From assembly GCF_900090265.1 (NCBI RefSeq), contig NZ_LT607752.1, positions 5,152,001 through 5,216,000 of the forward strand: a DNA stretch of 64,000 nucleotides, given 5' to 3'. The notes below the pieces were generated by a model. It saw nothing but the letters and a program-made list of their open reading frames with translations. It was not told the origin of the DNA and made no database searches. Positions 15,945 to 24,783 of the stretch are shown here, piece by piece. Source of the DNA: Micromonospora rifamycinica (GTDB lineage: Bacteria; Actinomycetota; Actinomycetes; Mycobacteriales; Micromonosporaceae). The translations under genes were made by a program, and so were the position numbers. The first letter of the stretch is position 1; each line of letters starts with the position of its first letter.

Positions 15945-17498
15945 GTGAGCAGCTCATCGTCCGACATCGTGACCGCGCCGACACCCTCCGCGTCGGTCCC
16001 CTCCCGTGCCCTGCCCAACGGGCTCGCCGCGTTCCTGGTCTTCTTCTCCAGTGGCGCGGTGCTGGTGCTGGAGACGGTTTCGTTGCGCCTGGTCGGCCCG
16101 TACGTCGGGGTGACCCTCCAGGTGACCAGTTCGGTGATCGGCATCGCGCTGGCCGCCATCGCGTACGGGGCCTGGTCGGGCGGCTGGCTGGCCGACCGGC
16201 GGGATCCGCGTGGCCTGCTCGCCCCGGCACTGATCCTGGCCGGCATCGCCGCCGCGGTCACCCTGCCGGTGGTCCGGTACGCCGGTGAGCTGCTGCGCGG
16301 CGGGGCGGTCAGCGGCATCCTGCTGCTCACCGCGTTGGCCGTGTTCGTGCCGGCGGCGTTGCTGTCGGCGGTCACCCCGCTGGTGGTGAAGCTGCAACTG
16401 GCCGACCTGCGGCGGACCGGCCAGGTGGTCGGGCGGCTCTCCGGCATCGGCACCCTCGGCGGCATCACCGCCACCCTGGCCACCGGGTTCGTGCTGGTGG
16501 CGGCGCTGCCCAGCACGGTCATCCTGATCGGGTTGGCGGCGTCGCTCGGCGTGGTCGGGTTGGCGCTCGGGGTCTACCTGCGCCGGCAGGAGTCCGCCGG
16601 GCTGCCCGGTCCGGCCCGGCTGAAGGCCACCCTGGCGGTACTCGGGCTGGTCGCGGCGGGGCTGAGCGCGGTCGCGCCGAACCCGTGCGACGTGGAGACC
16701 GCGTACCACTGCGCCCGGGTGGAGCGTGATCCGGACCGGGCCGGTGGCCGCACGCTCTATCTCAACTCGGCCCAGCACTCGTACGTCGACCTGGACGACC
16801 CGACGCACCTGGAGTACGAGTACACCCAGTGGATCGGCGCGGTCGCCGACGTGGCCGCCCCGAAGGGGCAGCGACTGGACGCGCTGCACCTGGGCGGAGG
16901 CGGGTTCACCATGCCCCGCTACCTGAGCGCCACCCGGCCGGGCACCGACAACGTGGTCTTCGAGATCGACGGTGAGCTGGTCGAGCTGGACCGGCGGGAG
17001 CTGGGCGTCCGGACCGGTCCGGGGCTGCGGGCGACGGTGGGGGACGCCCGGATGCTGGTCGGCGGGGAGCCGGCGGACAGCCGTGACCTGGTCGTCGGGG
17101 ACGCCTTCGGGCACCTGGTGGTGCCCTGGCACCTGGCCACCCGGGAGATGGCGGCGGAGGTCGACCGGGTGCTCCGCCCCGGCGGGATCTACGTGCAGAA
17201 CGTCATCGACTACCCGCCGGGCCGGTTCATCCGCTCGGAGCTGGCCACGGTGGCCGCCGAGTTCGACCACGTGGCGCTGGTCGCGCCACCGGAGGCGATC
17301 GCCGGGCAGCAGGGCAGCAACTTCCTCATCGTCGCCTCGGACGCCCCGCTGCCGCTGGACGCGCTGCGGACCCGGCTGGGCACGGTGGCGAAGATCCCGG
17401 ATCTGCTCGCCGGCAGCGAGGTCACCCGGTTCGTGGACGGTGCCCTGGTGTTGACCGACGACTACGCTCCGGTGGACCAACTGCTCGCGACCGCCTGA
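15945..17498 (+). CDS. fused membrane/spermidine-synthase-like protein
   Basis: A 517-residue protein. Residues 25-225 contain about seven to eight hydrophobic helices, the 'fused MFS/spermidine synthase' arrangement. Residues 280-510 form a Rossmann methyltransferase-like domain with LDALHLGGGGFTMPRYL, then VFEIDGELVEL and VVGDAFGHLVVPWHL. The catalytic Asp usual in polyamine aminopropyltransferases is replaced by the D-A-F-G segment, so polyamine synthesis is doubtful. Start at GTG 15945. Confidence 0.85.
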   Translation: MSSSSSDIVTAPTPSASVPSRALPNGLAAFLVFFSSGAVLVLETVSLRLVGPYVGVTLQVTSSVIGIALAAIAYGAWSGGWLADRRDPRGLLAPALILAGIAAAVTLPVVRYAGELLRGGAVSGILLLTALAVFVPAALLSAVTPLVVKLQLADLRRTGQVVGRLSGIGTLGGITATLATGFVLVAALPSTVILIGLAASLGVVGLALGVYLRRQESAGLPGPARLKATLAVLGLVAAGLSAVAPNPCDVETAYHCARVERDPDRAGGRTLYLNSAQHSYVDLDDPTHLEYEYTQWIGAVADVAAPKGQRLDALHLGGGGFTMPRYLSATRPGTDNVVFEIDGELVELDRRELGVRTGPGLRATVGDARMLVGGEPADSRDLVVGDAFGHLVVPWHLATREMAAEVDRVLRPGGIYVQNVIDYPPGRFIRSELATVAAEFDHVALVAPPEAIAGQQGSNFLIVASDAPLPLDALRTRLGTVAKIPDLLAGSEVTRFVDGALVLTDDYAPVDQLLATA

Positions 17499-17569
17499 TC
17501 GGGTGACTTTCCTGACCGATTACGCCCAGCGAGGTGTAGCGGGGGCCTACCCGGGCAACTCGGTCGACC

Positions 17570-19249
17570 ATGGGTGCAGGAGTGCGCAACGCCGCCCAGC
17601 TCCTCGGTGAGCGGTACCGGCTGATCGAGCAGCTCGGCGCGGGCGGGATGTCCGTGGTGTGGCGCGGCTACGACCAGGTGCTCGGCCGTCAGGTCGCGGT
17701 GAAGGTGCTCGCCTCCCGGCTGGCCACCGACCGGGCCTTCCGGCACCGGATCCGGATCGAGGCGCAGGCCGCCGCCCGGCTCTGCCACCCCAACATCACC
17801 AACGTGTACGACTACGGCGAGTCCGAGCAGGTCGGGCTGACCGTGCCGTACGTGGTGATGGAGCTGGTGGACGGCGGCCCGCTCACCGCGCGGCTCGGCC
17901 GCGACGGGCAGCTGCCCTGGCGGGAGGCGGTGACCATCGGGGCCGAGGTGACCTCGGCGCTGGCCACCGCGCACGCCCGGGGGGTGGTGCACCGGGACGT
18001 CACCCCGGGCAACGTCATGCTGACCGCCACCGGGGTGAAGGTGGTCGACTTCGGCATCTCCGCGCTGGTCGGGGAGAGCGAGAAGGGGCCGGACGGCACC
18101 CTGCTCGGCACCCCCGCCTACCTCGCCCCGGAACGCCTCGACAACGGCCAGGTCTCCCCGGCCACCGACGTGTACGCCGTCGGGCTGCTGCTCTACCGGA
18201 TGCTCACCGGGCGGCTGCCCTGGCAGGCCAGCACCACCACCCAGATGCTGCGGGCGCACATGTACCACGACCCGGAGCCGATGCCGCCGGTGCGCGGGCT
18301 GCCCGACGAGGTGGTCGAGCTGGTCGGCCGCTGCCTGGCCAAGCGTCCCGAGGACCGGCCGGCGACGACCGAGGTGGCGCGTACCCTCGCCGGCGCGGCC
18401 GGGATGGTCGCGGCCGTGCCGGTGTCCCCGGCCCCCGGGCGGGGAGATCCGGCCCTGCTCGCCAACGCGGGCACCACGATCCTGCCCTGGTCGGCCGACA
18501 CCGACGCGCTGCCCTTCTCGGGCCGGACCCGCAACCGCCGGGCCGCCGCGCGCCGCCGCCGGATCGAGGCCGGGGTGGTCGCGGTGGGTCTCGTCGCGGT
18601 GACCGCGGCGATCTGGGGGGTGACCTCGCGCAGCCCGGCCAGCGGCGGGGTCGACCGGCCCACCGAGGCCCGGATGGGGTTGGCCGAACCCACCCCGTGC
18701 GAGGTCGAGTACGCGCTGCGCAGCGACTCCGGCAGGGACTTCGCCGCCCAGCTCACGCTGACCAACACCGGCCCCCGGGAGCTGCGCGACTGGACGATGA
18801 GCTTCGCCTTCCCCGGCCAGCAGACCGTCACCACGACCACCCCGGGAGTACGCCAGGAGGGGCGCACGGTCCGGGTCACCCCGGCGGCCGGACGCGCCGC
18901 GCTGGCCCCGGGCGCGTCCGAGAAGGTCGCGCTGACCGGCCGGTACACCGGCGGCAACCCGCTGCCGCTGGAGTTCACCGTCGGCGAGTCGAGCTGCGGG
19001 GTGCGGGTCTCCGGGGTCGCCGGCAGCGCCCCGGTGGTGAAGCCGCCGACGGTGAAGAAGCCGGCGGCGAAGAAACCGGCGGTGAAGAAGCCGGCGAAGG
19101 CGTCCGGCAAGGGCGGTTCCGGCGGTGGGGCCGCCCCGGCGAAGCCCAAGCCGAAGGCCGAGAAGCCCGGCAAGGGGCCGGGGTCGGCCGCGGGCAAGGG
19201 GCCGGCGGGCAAGGGGCCGGGTGGGGCGGCGGGCAAGCCGGGGCGGTGA
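17570..19249 (+). CDS. PknB-type Ser/Thr kinase with extracellular CBM2-like domain
   Basis: Kinase domain at residues 10-275: LGAGGMSVVWRG loop, VAVKVL lysine, HRDVTPGNVM catalytic loop, DFGISAL and LAPERL. One TM helix lies near 335-352. The outer part (about 375-485) carries the two-cysteine, beta-rich pattern of a family 2 carbohydrate-binding module: CEVEYALRSDSGRDF, LTNTGPRELRDW, LPLEFTVGESSCGV. A Lys/Pro/Gly repeat tail follows. Most of the surface tryptophans that bind cellulose in true CBM2 are missing, so it may sense another polymer or a protein. The neighbours do not reveal a substrate. Confidence 0.88.
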   Translation: MGAGVRNAAQLLGERYRLIEQLGAGGMSVVWRGYDQVLGRQVAVKVLASRLATDRAFRHRIRIEAQAAARLCHPNITNVYDYGESEQVGLTVPYVVMELVDGGPLTARLGRDGQLPWREAVTIGAEVTSALATAHARGVVHRDVTPGNVMLTATGVKVVDFGISALVGESEKGPDGTLLGTPAYLAPERLDNGQVSPATDVYAVGLLLYRMLTGRLPWQASTTTQMLRAHMYHDPEPMPPVRGLPDEVVELVGRCLAKRPEDRPATTEVARTLAGAAGMVAAVPVSPAPGRGDPALLANAGTTILPWSADTDALPFSGRTRNRRAAARRRRIEAGVVAVGLVAVTAAIWGVTSRSPASGGVDRPTEARMGLAEPTPCEVEYALRSDSGRDFAAQLTLTNTGPRELRDWTMSFAFPGQQTVTTTTPGVRQEGRTVRVTPAAGRAALAPGASEKVALTGRYTGGNPLPLEFTVGESSCGVRVSGVAGSAPVVKPPTVKKPAAKKPAVKKPAKASGKGGSGGGAAPAKPKPKAEKPGKGPGSAAGKGPAGKGPGGAAGKPGR

Positions 19250-19266
19250 CCGGGCGGGGCTGAGCC

Positions 19267-19935
19267 TCAGCGCAGGGCCGCGAACTGTTGCACCTGGGCG
19301 ATCCCGCCCTCGACGACCAGGATGCTGCCCGGCCCCAGCAGGGTGTCCGGCTCGGCGTACCGGAAGGGCTCCCCGGCCGGTTTGGCGCCGACCACCATCA
19401 CCCCGTACCGCTCCTGCAGGGCCAGCCCGTCGAGGCGGTGGCCGACCAGCGGCGGGGGGACCGGCACCTTGGCGATGGCGAAGTCGTCGCCGAACTCCAT
19501 GAAGTCGAGCATCCGGCTGACGATCAGGTGGGCCACCCGTTCGCCGGTCTCCGCCTCGGGGAAGACCACGTGGTGGGCGCCGACCGAGGCCAGGATCTTG
19601 GCATGCTTCCGGGAGGTCGCCCGCGCCCAGATCTGCGGTACGCCCACCTCGGTCAACGCCAGCACGGTGAGCACGCTGGCCTCCACCGAGGCGCCGATGG
19701 CGACCACCACCCGGCGGAAGTCACCGATGCCGAGCTGCCGCAGCGCCTGTTCCTCGGTGGCGTCGGCCTGCACCACCCGGTCCAGCGAGGCCGACCAGCG
19801 TTGCACCCGTGCGGCGTCGTGGTCCACGGCGAGCACCTGGTGGCCGAGCCGGGCCAACGCCCCGGCCAGGTGGCAGCCGAACCGGCCCAGCCCGATCACG
19901 GCGATGTCGCCGCTGTCCTCGCTCCTAGCCGACAA
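19267..19935 (-). CDS. TrkA/KtrA-family potassium channel regulator
   Basis: A 222-residue cytoplasmic RCK protein. Residues 10-135 form the TrkA-N NAD(H)/ATP-binding Rossmann fold (IAVIGLGRFGCHLA, then VDHDAARV and ADATEEQAL), and residues 140-220 the TrkA-C domain. It gates the TrkH-like pore encoded immediately upstream, whose last codons overlap this gene by 11 bases. The start is TTG at 19935, supported by AAGGAG seven bases before it. Confidence 0.9.
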   Translation of the reverse strand: MSARSEDSGDIAVIGLGRFGCHLAGALARLGHQVLAVDHDAARVQRWSASLDRVVQADATEEQALRQLGIGDFRRVVVAIGASVEASVLTVLALTEVGVPQIWARATSRKHAKILASVGAHHVVFPEAETGERVAHLIVSRMLDFMEFGDDFAIAKVPVPPPLVGHRLDGLALQERYGVMVVGAKPAGEPFRYAEPDTLLGPGSILVVEGGIAQVQQFAALR

Positions 19936-21259
19936 CGGGTTGCTCCTTCGGGTAGCGGTAGAGCCGACGTCGGGTGTTCAACGCGATCGCCGAGCCGAGG
20001 GTGAGCGGCCCGATCCGGCCGATGTACATCAGCACGGTCAGCACCAGCTGGCCCGACCAGGACAACCGCTCGGCGAGCCCGACGGTGAGGCCGGTGGTGC
20101 TGAACGCGGAGACCACCTCGAACACCGTGTCGTTGAACCGGACGCCGGTGGTGAGCACGGTCAGCCACAGCGTGCCGACGGTCACCAGCGCCACGCTGAG
20201 CAGCGTCACGGTCAGCGCCTGGCGCTGGCTGGCCACGGCGATCCGGCGGCGGCCCACGGTGACGTCGGGTTCGCCGCGCAGTTCGGCCCAGATGACGAAT
20301 CCGAGCAGGAAGAACGTGGAGACCTTGATGCCACCGGCGGTGCTGGCGCTGCCGCCGCCGATGAACATCAGGGCGACGAGCAGGGGAAAACTCTCCTCGC
20401 TCAACGCCGACACGTTGATCACGTCGAAGCCGCCGGTACGGCTGAGCGCGATCTGGGTGAAGGCGGCGAGCAGCTTGCCGGCGGTGTCGTAGGTGCCGAT
20501 GGTGAACGGGTTGGCCCACTCGGCGGCGAGCAGGCCGACGAACCCGGTGGCCAGCAGCGCCAGGGTGCCCCAGACGGTCAGCTTGGTGGCCACCGTCCAA
20601 CGGGCCGGGCGACGCCGCTGCCGGAACGCCTCGAACAGGGCGGGGAAGCCCAGCCCGCCGACGACCGCGCCGAGGGCCAGCGGCAGCGTCACCCACGGGT
20701 CGCGGGCGAAGGCGACCAGGCCCTCGGAGTAGAGGCTGAACCCGCCGTTGTTGAACGCCTGGACCGAGTGGAACACCCCGGACCACAGCGCCCGGCCCGG
20801 CGGATAGTGGTAGGTCAGCCAGAGCCGTCCGGTGACCACGACGGTCATCACCAGTTCGCAGCCGAACACCGTGCCGGCGATGTGCATCAGCAGGCGGCGG
20901 ATGTCGCCGATGCCGTAGTCGGTGGCCTCCGCCTGCACCAGCAGCCGGTTACGCAGCCCGAGCTGGCGGGTCACGGCCAGGCTGACCAGGGCCGCGCCGG
21001 TGAGGATACCGAGGCCGCCGACCTGGGTGAGCACGGTGATCATCACCAGCCCGAACCCGTTCCAGTAGTTCGGGGTGTCGGTGACGTTCATGCCGGTGAC
21101 CGAGACCGCCGAGGTGGCGGTGAAGAGGGCGGTGACCAGCGGGGTGTAGTGGTGCGCGCTGGTGGCCCAGGGCAGCATCAGCAGGCCGGTGCCGATCACG
21201 ATCGCCACCAGGAAACCGAACGGCACCAGCCGGACGGGGTGACGAAGGAACCGGCGCAC
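19925..21259 (-). CDS. TrkH/KtrB-family potassium transporter
   Basis: A 444-residue membrane protein with four M1-P-M2 repeats. The pore segments keep a glycine in each filter: SAVSVTGMNV, AFNNGGFSLY, LSRTGGFDVI and STTGLTVG, as needed for K+ selectivity. The conserved GGIKVSTFF segment of the third repeat is present. It takes up K+ (Na+ coupled in Ktr types) together with the overlapping RCK gene. I chose GTG at 21259; the frame is open far upstream but that part has no membrane-protein character. Confidence 0.9.
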   Translation of the reverse strand: MRRFLRHPVRLVPFGFLVAIVIGTGLLMLPWATSAHHYTPLVTALFTATSAVSVTGMNVTDTPNYWNGFGLVMITVLTQVGGLGILTGAALVSLAVTRQLGLRNRLLVQAEATDYGIGDIRRLLMHIAGTVFGCELVMTVVVTGRLWLTYHYPPGRALWSGVFHSVQAFNNGGFSLYSEGLVAFARDPWVTLPLALGAVVGGLGFPALFEAFRQRRRPARWTVATKLTVWGTLALLATGFVGLLAAEWANPFTIGTYDTAGKLLAAFTQIALSRTGGFDVINVSALSEESFPLLVALMFIGGGSASTAGGIKVSTFFLLGFVIWAELRGEPDVTVGRRRIAVASQRQALTVTLLSVALVTVGTLWLTVLTTGVRFNDTVFEVVSAFSTTGLTVGLAERLSWSGQLVLTVLMYIGRIGPLTLGSAIALNTRRRLYRYPKEQPVVG

Positions 21260-21499
21260 CAGACAATCCTGTCGATTCCGGCGCGATCGGGCCGGTGAAT
21301 CGCGTATCCCGGGTCGCCCCGGTTTTCCCGCCGGGTTTCCACCTGGCGGCCTTCCCGCCGGTCTCCCCGCAGGGTTCACCTGGCGGCCAGGCGACGGGCA
21401 ACTGGCGGTCAGCCGCGCCCGGTCTGCTGTGAGCACCACTCGACACCCGCTGGGGCGTACCGGTGCTGGGCCGGAAGCCCATCGACCAAGGAGATCGCG

Positions 21500-22642
21500 T
21501 TGCGACGTACCCTTTCCGCCCTCGGTGTGGCCGGCGCGCTGCTCGCCGTGGCCGTCGCCGTCCCGGTGGCCGTGCCCGGCGCGGCCTCGGCCCGCGAGGA
21601 CGACGCGGACCGCTCCGACCGTGCGGACCGGGCCACCCACCGGCCCGTGGTGATCGGCCACCGGGGGGCCAGCGGCTACCGCCCGGAGCACACCCTGGAG
21701 GCGTACCGGTTGGCGATCCGGATGGGGGCCGACTACATCGAGCCGGACCTGGTCTCCACCCGGGACCGGGTGCTGGTCGCCCGGCACGAGAACGAGATCT
21801 CCGGTACGACCGACGTGGCCGCCCGCCCCGAGTTCGCCGGCCGCAAGGCCACCAGGACCATCGACGGGGTGCCGGTCACCGGCTGGTTCACCGAGGACTT
21901 CACCCTGGCCGAGCTCAAGACGCTGCGGGCCAAGGAGCGGCTGCCCCAGGTGCGGGTGGCGAACACCGCCTTCGACGGCCGGTTCGAGGTGCCCACCTTC
22001 CAGGAGGTGCTGGACCTGGCCCGCGCCGAGTCGAAGGCCCGGGGCCGCACCATCGGCGTCTACCCGGAGACCAAGCACCCCAGCTACTTCGCCTCGATCG
22101 GGCTGCCGCTGGAGGAGCCGCTGGTCGCGGTGCTGCGCCGCAACAAGCTCACCCACCGTGGCGACCCGGTCTTCATCCAGTCCTTCGAGACCGCCAACCT
22201 GCGCAAGCTCGACAAGATGACCGACGTGCCGCTGGTCCAGCTCCTCGACGCCACCGGCCAGCCGTACGACTTCACCGCCGCCGGTGACCCGCGCACCTAC
22301 CAGGACCTGGCGACCGCCGCCGGCCTGCGCGGGATCGCCCGGTACGCCGACGGGGTGGGCCTCAACAAGAACCTGATCGTCCCCCGGGACGCCACCGGCA
22401 AGCTGCTCGCCCCGACCAGGGTGATCCGCGACGCGCACCGGCACAACCTCGTGGTGCACGCCTGGACCTTCCGCGCCGAGAACCAGTTCCTCCCGGTCGA
22501 CTTCCGGATCGGGGCCGACCCGAACGCCCGGGGCGACATCACCGCCGAGTACGAACTCTTCCTCGGCCTCGGCCTGGACGGCGTCTTCGCCGACCAGCCC
22601 GACACCGCCGTCGCCGCCCGCGCCGGCCTGGCCACCCGCTGA
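21500..22642 (+). CDS. secreted glycerophosphodiester phosphodiesterase
   Basis: A 380-residue exported enzyme of the GlpQ type. The signal peptide spans residues 1-31 (ends GAASA). The catalytic elements IGHRGASGYRPEHTLEAY, YIEPDLVSTRD and HEN are intact; the two histidines and the Glu-x-Asp bind the divalent metal. It should release alcohols from glycerophosphodiesters outside the cell, giving glycerol-3-phosphate. A TTG start at 21500 is supported by AAGGAG six bases upstream. Confidence 0.92.
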   Translation: MRRTLSALGVAGALLAVAVAVPVAVPGAASAREDDADRSDRADRATHRPVVIGHRGASGYRPEHTLEAYRLAIRMGADYIEPDLVSTRDRVLVARHENEISGTTDVAARPEFAGRKATRTIDGVPVTGWFTEDFTLAELKTLRAKERLPQVRVANTAFDGRFEVPTFQEVLDLARAESKARGRTIGVYPETKHPSYFASIGLPLEEPLVAVLRRNKLTHRGDPVFIQSFETANLRKLDKMTDVPLVQLLDATGQPYDFTAAGDPRTYQDLATAAGLRGIARYADGVGLNKNLIVPRDATGKLLAPTRVIRDAHRHNLVVHAWTFRAENQFLPVDFRIGADPNARGDITAEYELFLGLGLDGVFADQPDTAVAARAGLATR

Positions 22643-22767
22643 CCGCTCGCGCCCGGTCGGGCGCCTGATCACCTCAATGTGGCCGGGGTAGCGGTATCCG
22701 GGTCGTCCGGACACCGCTACCCCGGCCCACAGGAGTCACTCCCGTCAGCTGGGCCTACAGTCGGGCC

Positions 22768-23229
22768 ATGGGCATCGACGGGCCGTCGGCAGGAAGCTCC
22801 GGTAGGGTGCGTGCCGTCTACCCCGGCAGCTTCGACCCCTTCACCCCCGGGCATCTGGACGTGGTGGACCGGGCGCGCAGGCTCTTCGACGAGGTGGTCG
22901 TGCTCGTCGCGGTCAACAGCGCGAAGCATCCCGGCCTCGACGAACACCAGCGGGCCGCCGCCGTCCGGACGGGCCTGCCGGCGGGATGGACCTCCGTCAC
23001 GGTCGCCGCCTGGCGCGGGTTGACGGCCGACTACTGCCTCCGCCACGGGGCGGCAGTAATCGTCCGGGGTGTGCGGAACACGACAGACCTCCAGGCCGAG
23101 TGCCGGCTCGCCGCGATGAACGAGTCACTGGGTGTCCCCACGGTTTTCCTGCCCGCCCAGCCCGAACTGGCGGCGATGTCGTCGACCGCCGCCCGCACGC
23201 TGGGGACGTCGCTGCCGCGATCGGGGTAG
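22768..23229 (+). CDS. CoaD-like nucleotidyltransferase (divergent paralog)
   Basis: A 153-residue protein of the phosphopantetheine adenylyltransferase fold. The nucleotide motif VYPGSFDPFTPGHLDVVDRA is close to CoaD (T-x-G-H), and IVRGVRNTTDLQAECRLA matches the R-G-x-R loop. The normal C-terminal SSS.V segment is only partly kept (MSSTAARTL), and the protein ends early. It is probably a second, modified copy; the housekeeping coaD would be elsewhere. The palindrome at 23295 follows it. Confidence 0.75.
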   Translation: MGIDGPSAGSSGRVRAVYPGSFDPFTPGHLDVVDRARRLFDEVVVLVAVNSAKHPGLDEHQRAAAVRTGLPAGWTSVTVAAWRGLTADYCLRHGAAVIVRGVRNTTDLQAECRLAAMNESLGVPTVFLPAQPELAAMSSTAARTLGTSLPRSG

Positions 23230-23294
23230 CGCGGACGTCGGGGTCCAGGCCGCCAGCGTGGTCGGGGTAGCCCGGGCGGGCGGTCCAGGTCGCC

Positions 23295-23344
23295 GGATTG
23301 TGGAGAGTTGTTGCCGCCCTGGCGACGATAACTCTCCACAATCC
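23295..23344. repeat. palindromic repeat, family A copy 2
   Basis: Arms of 19 bp, with 16 outer and near-outer positions pairing (ggattgtggagagtt at the left end), around a 12-base loop ccgccctggcga. The first copy (3359-3402) shares the stem sequence and the loop end tggcga. Here it lies between convergent genes and may end both transcripts. Confidence 0.85.
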
Positions 23345-23377
23345 AGCGACTGAGCCGGTGGGGATCCGCCCGGACGG

Positions 23378-23779
23378 TCAACGGGTGCGGGGTGGCGCGG
23401 ATGCAGGGTGGGTCAGGTCGTCGTGCAGCGCCTGGAGCCGGTCCCGGCAGCGCAGCACCAGGCCGGCGATCTCGTCGAAGGTCGCCGCGTCGACGCGGTT
23501 ACCGTCGAGCCACAATGCGCGTACGGCCGTCCGGCCCTGCACGAGGTACGTCGCGGCCGCCTCGACCAGCCCGACGAACTCGGCACGGTGGGCCGGGGGA
23601 GCGAGGTGGGCGGCGCGTCGCGCCACCTGCACCGGCTCGCCGGGACCGGTGAAGATCGTGGGAAGGTCGCCGCCCTCAGCCTGACCGGTGCCGATGCTGG
23701 CGAGGAGGTACTCCAGCTCGGTCGCGGCCAGCGTCAGCCTGCCGACGGCCAGGACGGTCTCCTCGGTGAGTCGCCGCAT
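23378..23779 (-). CDS. hypothetical helical protein
   Basis: A 133-residue protein predicted almost all-helical and soluble. It opens MRRLTEETVLAVGRLTLAATELEYLLA, a pattern seen in small actinobacterial proteins of unknown role, and has no Cys. No catalytic motif is visible. It is convergent with the CoaD-like gene and lies upstream of nothing obviously linked. Confidence 0.6.
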   Translation of the reverse strand: MRRLTEETVLAVGRLTLAATELEYLLASIGTGQAEGGDLPTIFTGPGEPVQVARRAAHLAPPAHRAEFVGLVEAAATYLVQGRTAVRALWLDGNRVDAATFDEIAGLVLRCRDRLQALHDDLTHPASAPPRTR

Positions 23780-23899
23780 CGGCCCACCCTAACGAACCGA
23801 ACACCGGCGGTCGGCCCATCGACGATCCGCAAAGCCTGGCCGCTCTGCTGCTCACCGCCGGAGGTCCCCGGGTCACCGCGTTGCCGGGCGGTCGGGCTG

Positions 23900-24127
23900 C
23901 TACGTGGAGGGTTCGGCGACGTAGGTGCCCCGGCCGGGCTGACCGGTGATCAGCTCCCGGTCGTGCAGCAGTGACATCGCCCGATAGGCGGTATTCATGC
24001 TGACGTCATATTGGTCGGCGATCTGACGGGTCGAGGGCAGCTTGTCGCCCGGCTTCAGTTCACCGCTCTTGATCTTCGCAGTGAAGTCATTGGCGATCAC
24101 CTTGTAGGGCGCAGGCGCAGTGGGCAT
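23900..24127 (-). CDS. short GntR-family regulator (winged helix only)
   Basis: A 75-residue DNA-binding protein. A GntR winged helix covers residues 8-70: IANDFTAKIKSGELKPGDKLPS, recognition helix around SMNTAYRAMSLL, wing GQPGRGTYVA. There is no ligand-binding C-terminal domain, so it cannot sense a metabolite in the usual way. It is divergent from the DivIVA-like gene; the shared region holds repeated sites that may be its operator. Confidence 0.85.
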   Translation of the reverse strand: MPTAPAPYKVIANDFTAKIKSGELKPGDKLPSTRQIADQYDVSMNTAYRAMSLLHDRELITGQPGRGTYVAEPST

Positions 24128-24426
24128 GGTAAGGACTCCGGTTGGTTCGGCATCCCTGATCTTGCCCTACCTGCACAAGTAACTGCAACAAGTTGTCGAC
24201 ACCCCGGTAACTGGGGGTCGACTATCGCTAGATACTGGTGTAGGTTTTGGCTGTCTCGCTCCGGTTGGTTCGGCAGACCTCGGGGGCGGACACCAGGGGT
24301 TGGCTCCGGGGCCGTACCGCCGCACAGGGCTGCGGTCCCGACGCCGGTGACCCGGCCCGCGTCCCCTGTCCGCGGGCCGGGTCACCTTCCACGGCACCGA
24401 ATGGAACGCGACCCGGAAGGTGACCC
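24128..24426. promoter_or_regulatory. divergent regulatory region with direct repeats and hairpin
   Basis: Three structures are seen. An exact 17-bp direct repeat (ctccggttggttcggca) lies at 24136-24152 and 24259-24275. Two near-identical boxes TGCACAAGT and TGCAACAAGT lie at 24172-24180 and 24184-24193. A hairpin with GTCGAC arms and CCCC/GGGG inner pairs lies at 24195-24222. The boxes are suitable spacing for tandem binding by the short GntR protein. No confident -10/-35 pair. Confidence 0.5.
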
Positions 24427-24783
24427 ATGCACATCCTGCTGTCCCTGCTCCGCCGGCTGTCCGGTCGCCGCCCGTGGCGCGGCCGGGAACCTGGTGCGCA
24501 GCCCAGCGGGTCGGAACGACACTGGCCGGAGCGCCCGCCGAACGGCGGTTGGTACCGGTCGCGGGCGTGCCGGCCGCTGACCGCCGGAGAGGTCCGGCGA
24601 CGACAGTTCCGGCTGGTCAAGCGGGGGCTCGATCCGGTGGAGGTGGACGCCTTCCTGCACCGGGTCGCCGCCGACCTGGCAACGGCGCGGCGCGACCTCG
24701 CCCTGACCCGGGAGGAGAACCAGCGGATCAAACAGGCGTTGCGCTCCTGGCGTACCCACTTCACCTCGGACGTGCGGTGGTGA
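24427..24783 (+). CDS. DivIVA-domain small protein
   Basis: A 118-residue protein. After a basic, disordered N-terminal half it carries a DivIVA-like motif FRLVKRGLDPVEVDAFLHRVA and a coiled coil up to residue 105. True DivIVA/Wag31 is much longer and begins with this motif, so this is a small derivative, perhaps a binding partner rather than a polar scaffold. GGAAGGTG precedes the ATG. It overlaps the next gene by GTGA. Confidence 0.8.
   Translation: MHILLSLLRRLSGRRPWRGREPGAQPSGSERHWPERPPNGGWYRSRACRPLTAGEVRRRQFRLVKRGLDPVEVDAFLHRVAADLATARRDLALTREENQRIKQALRSWRTHFTSDVRW

Noticed and set aside
24427..24783. DivIVA-domain gene as the main polar growth protein Wag31
   Set aside because: It is far too short and the motif is internal, not at the N-terminus.
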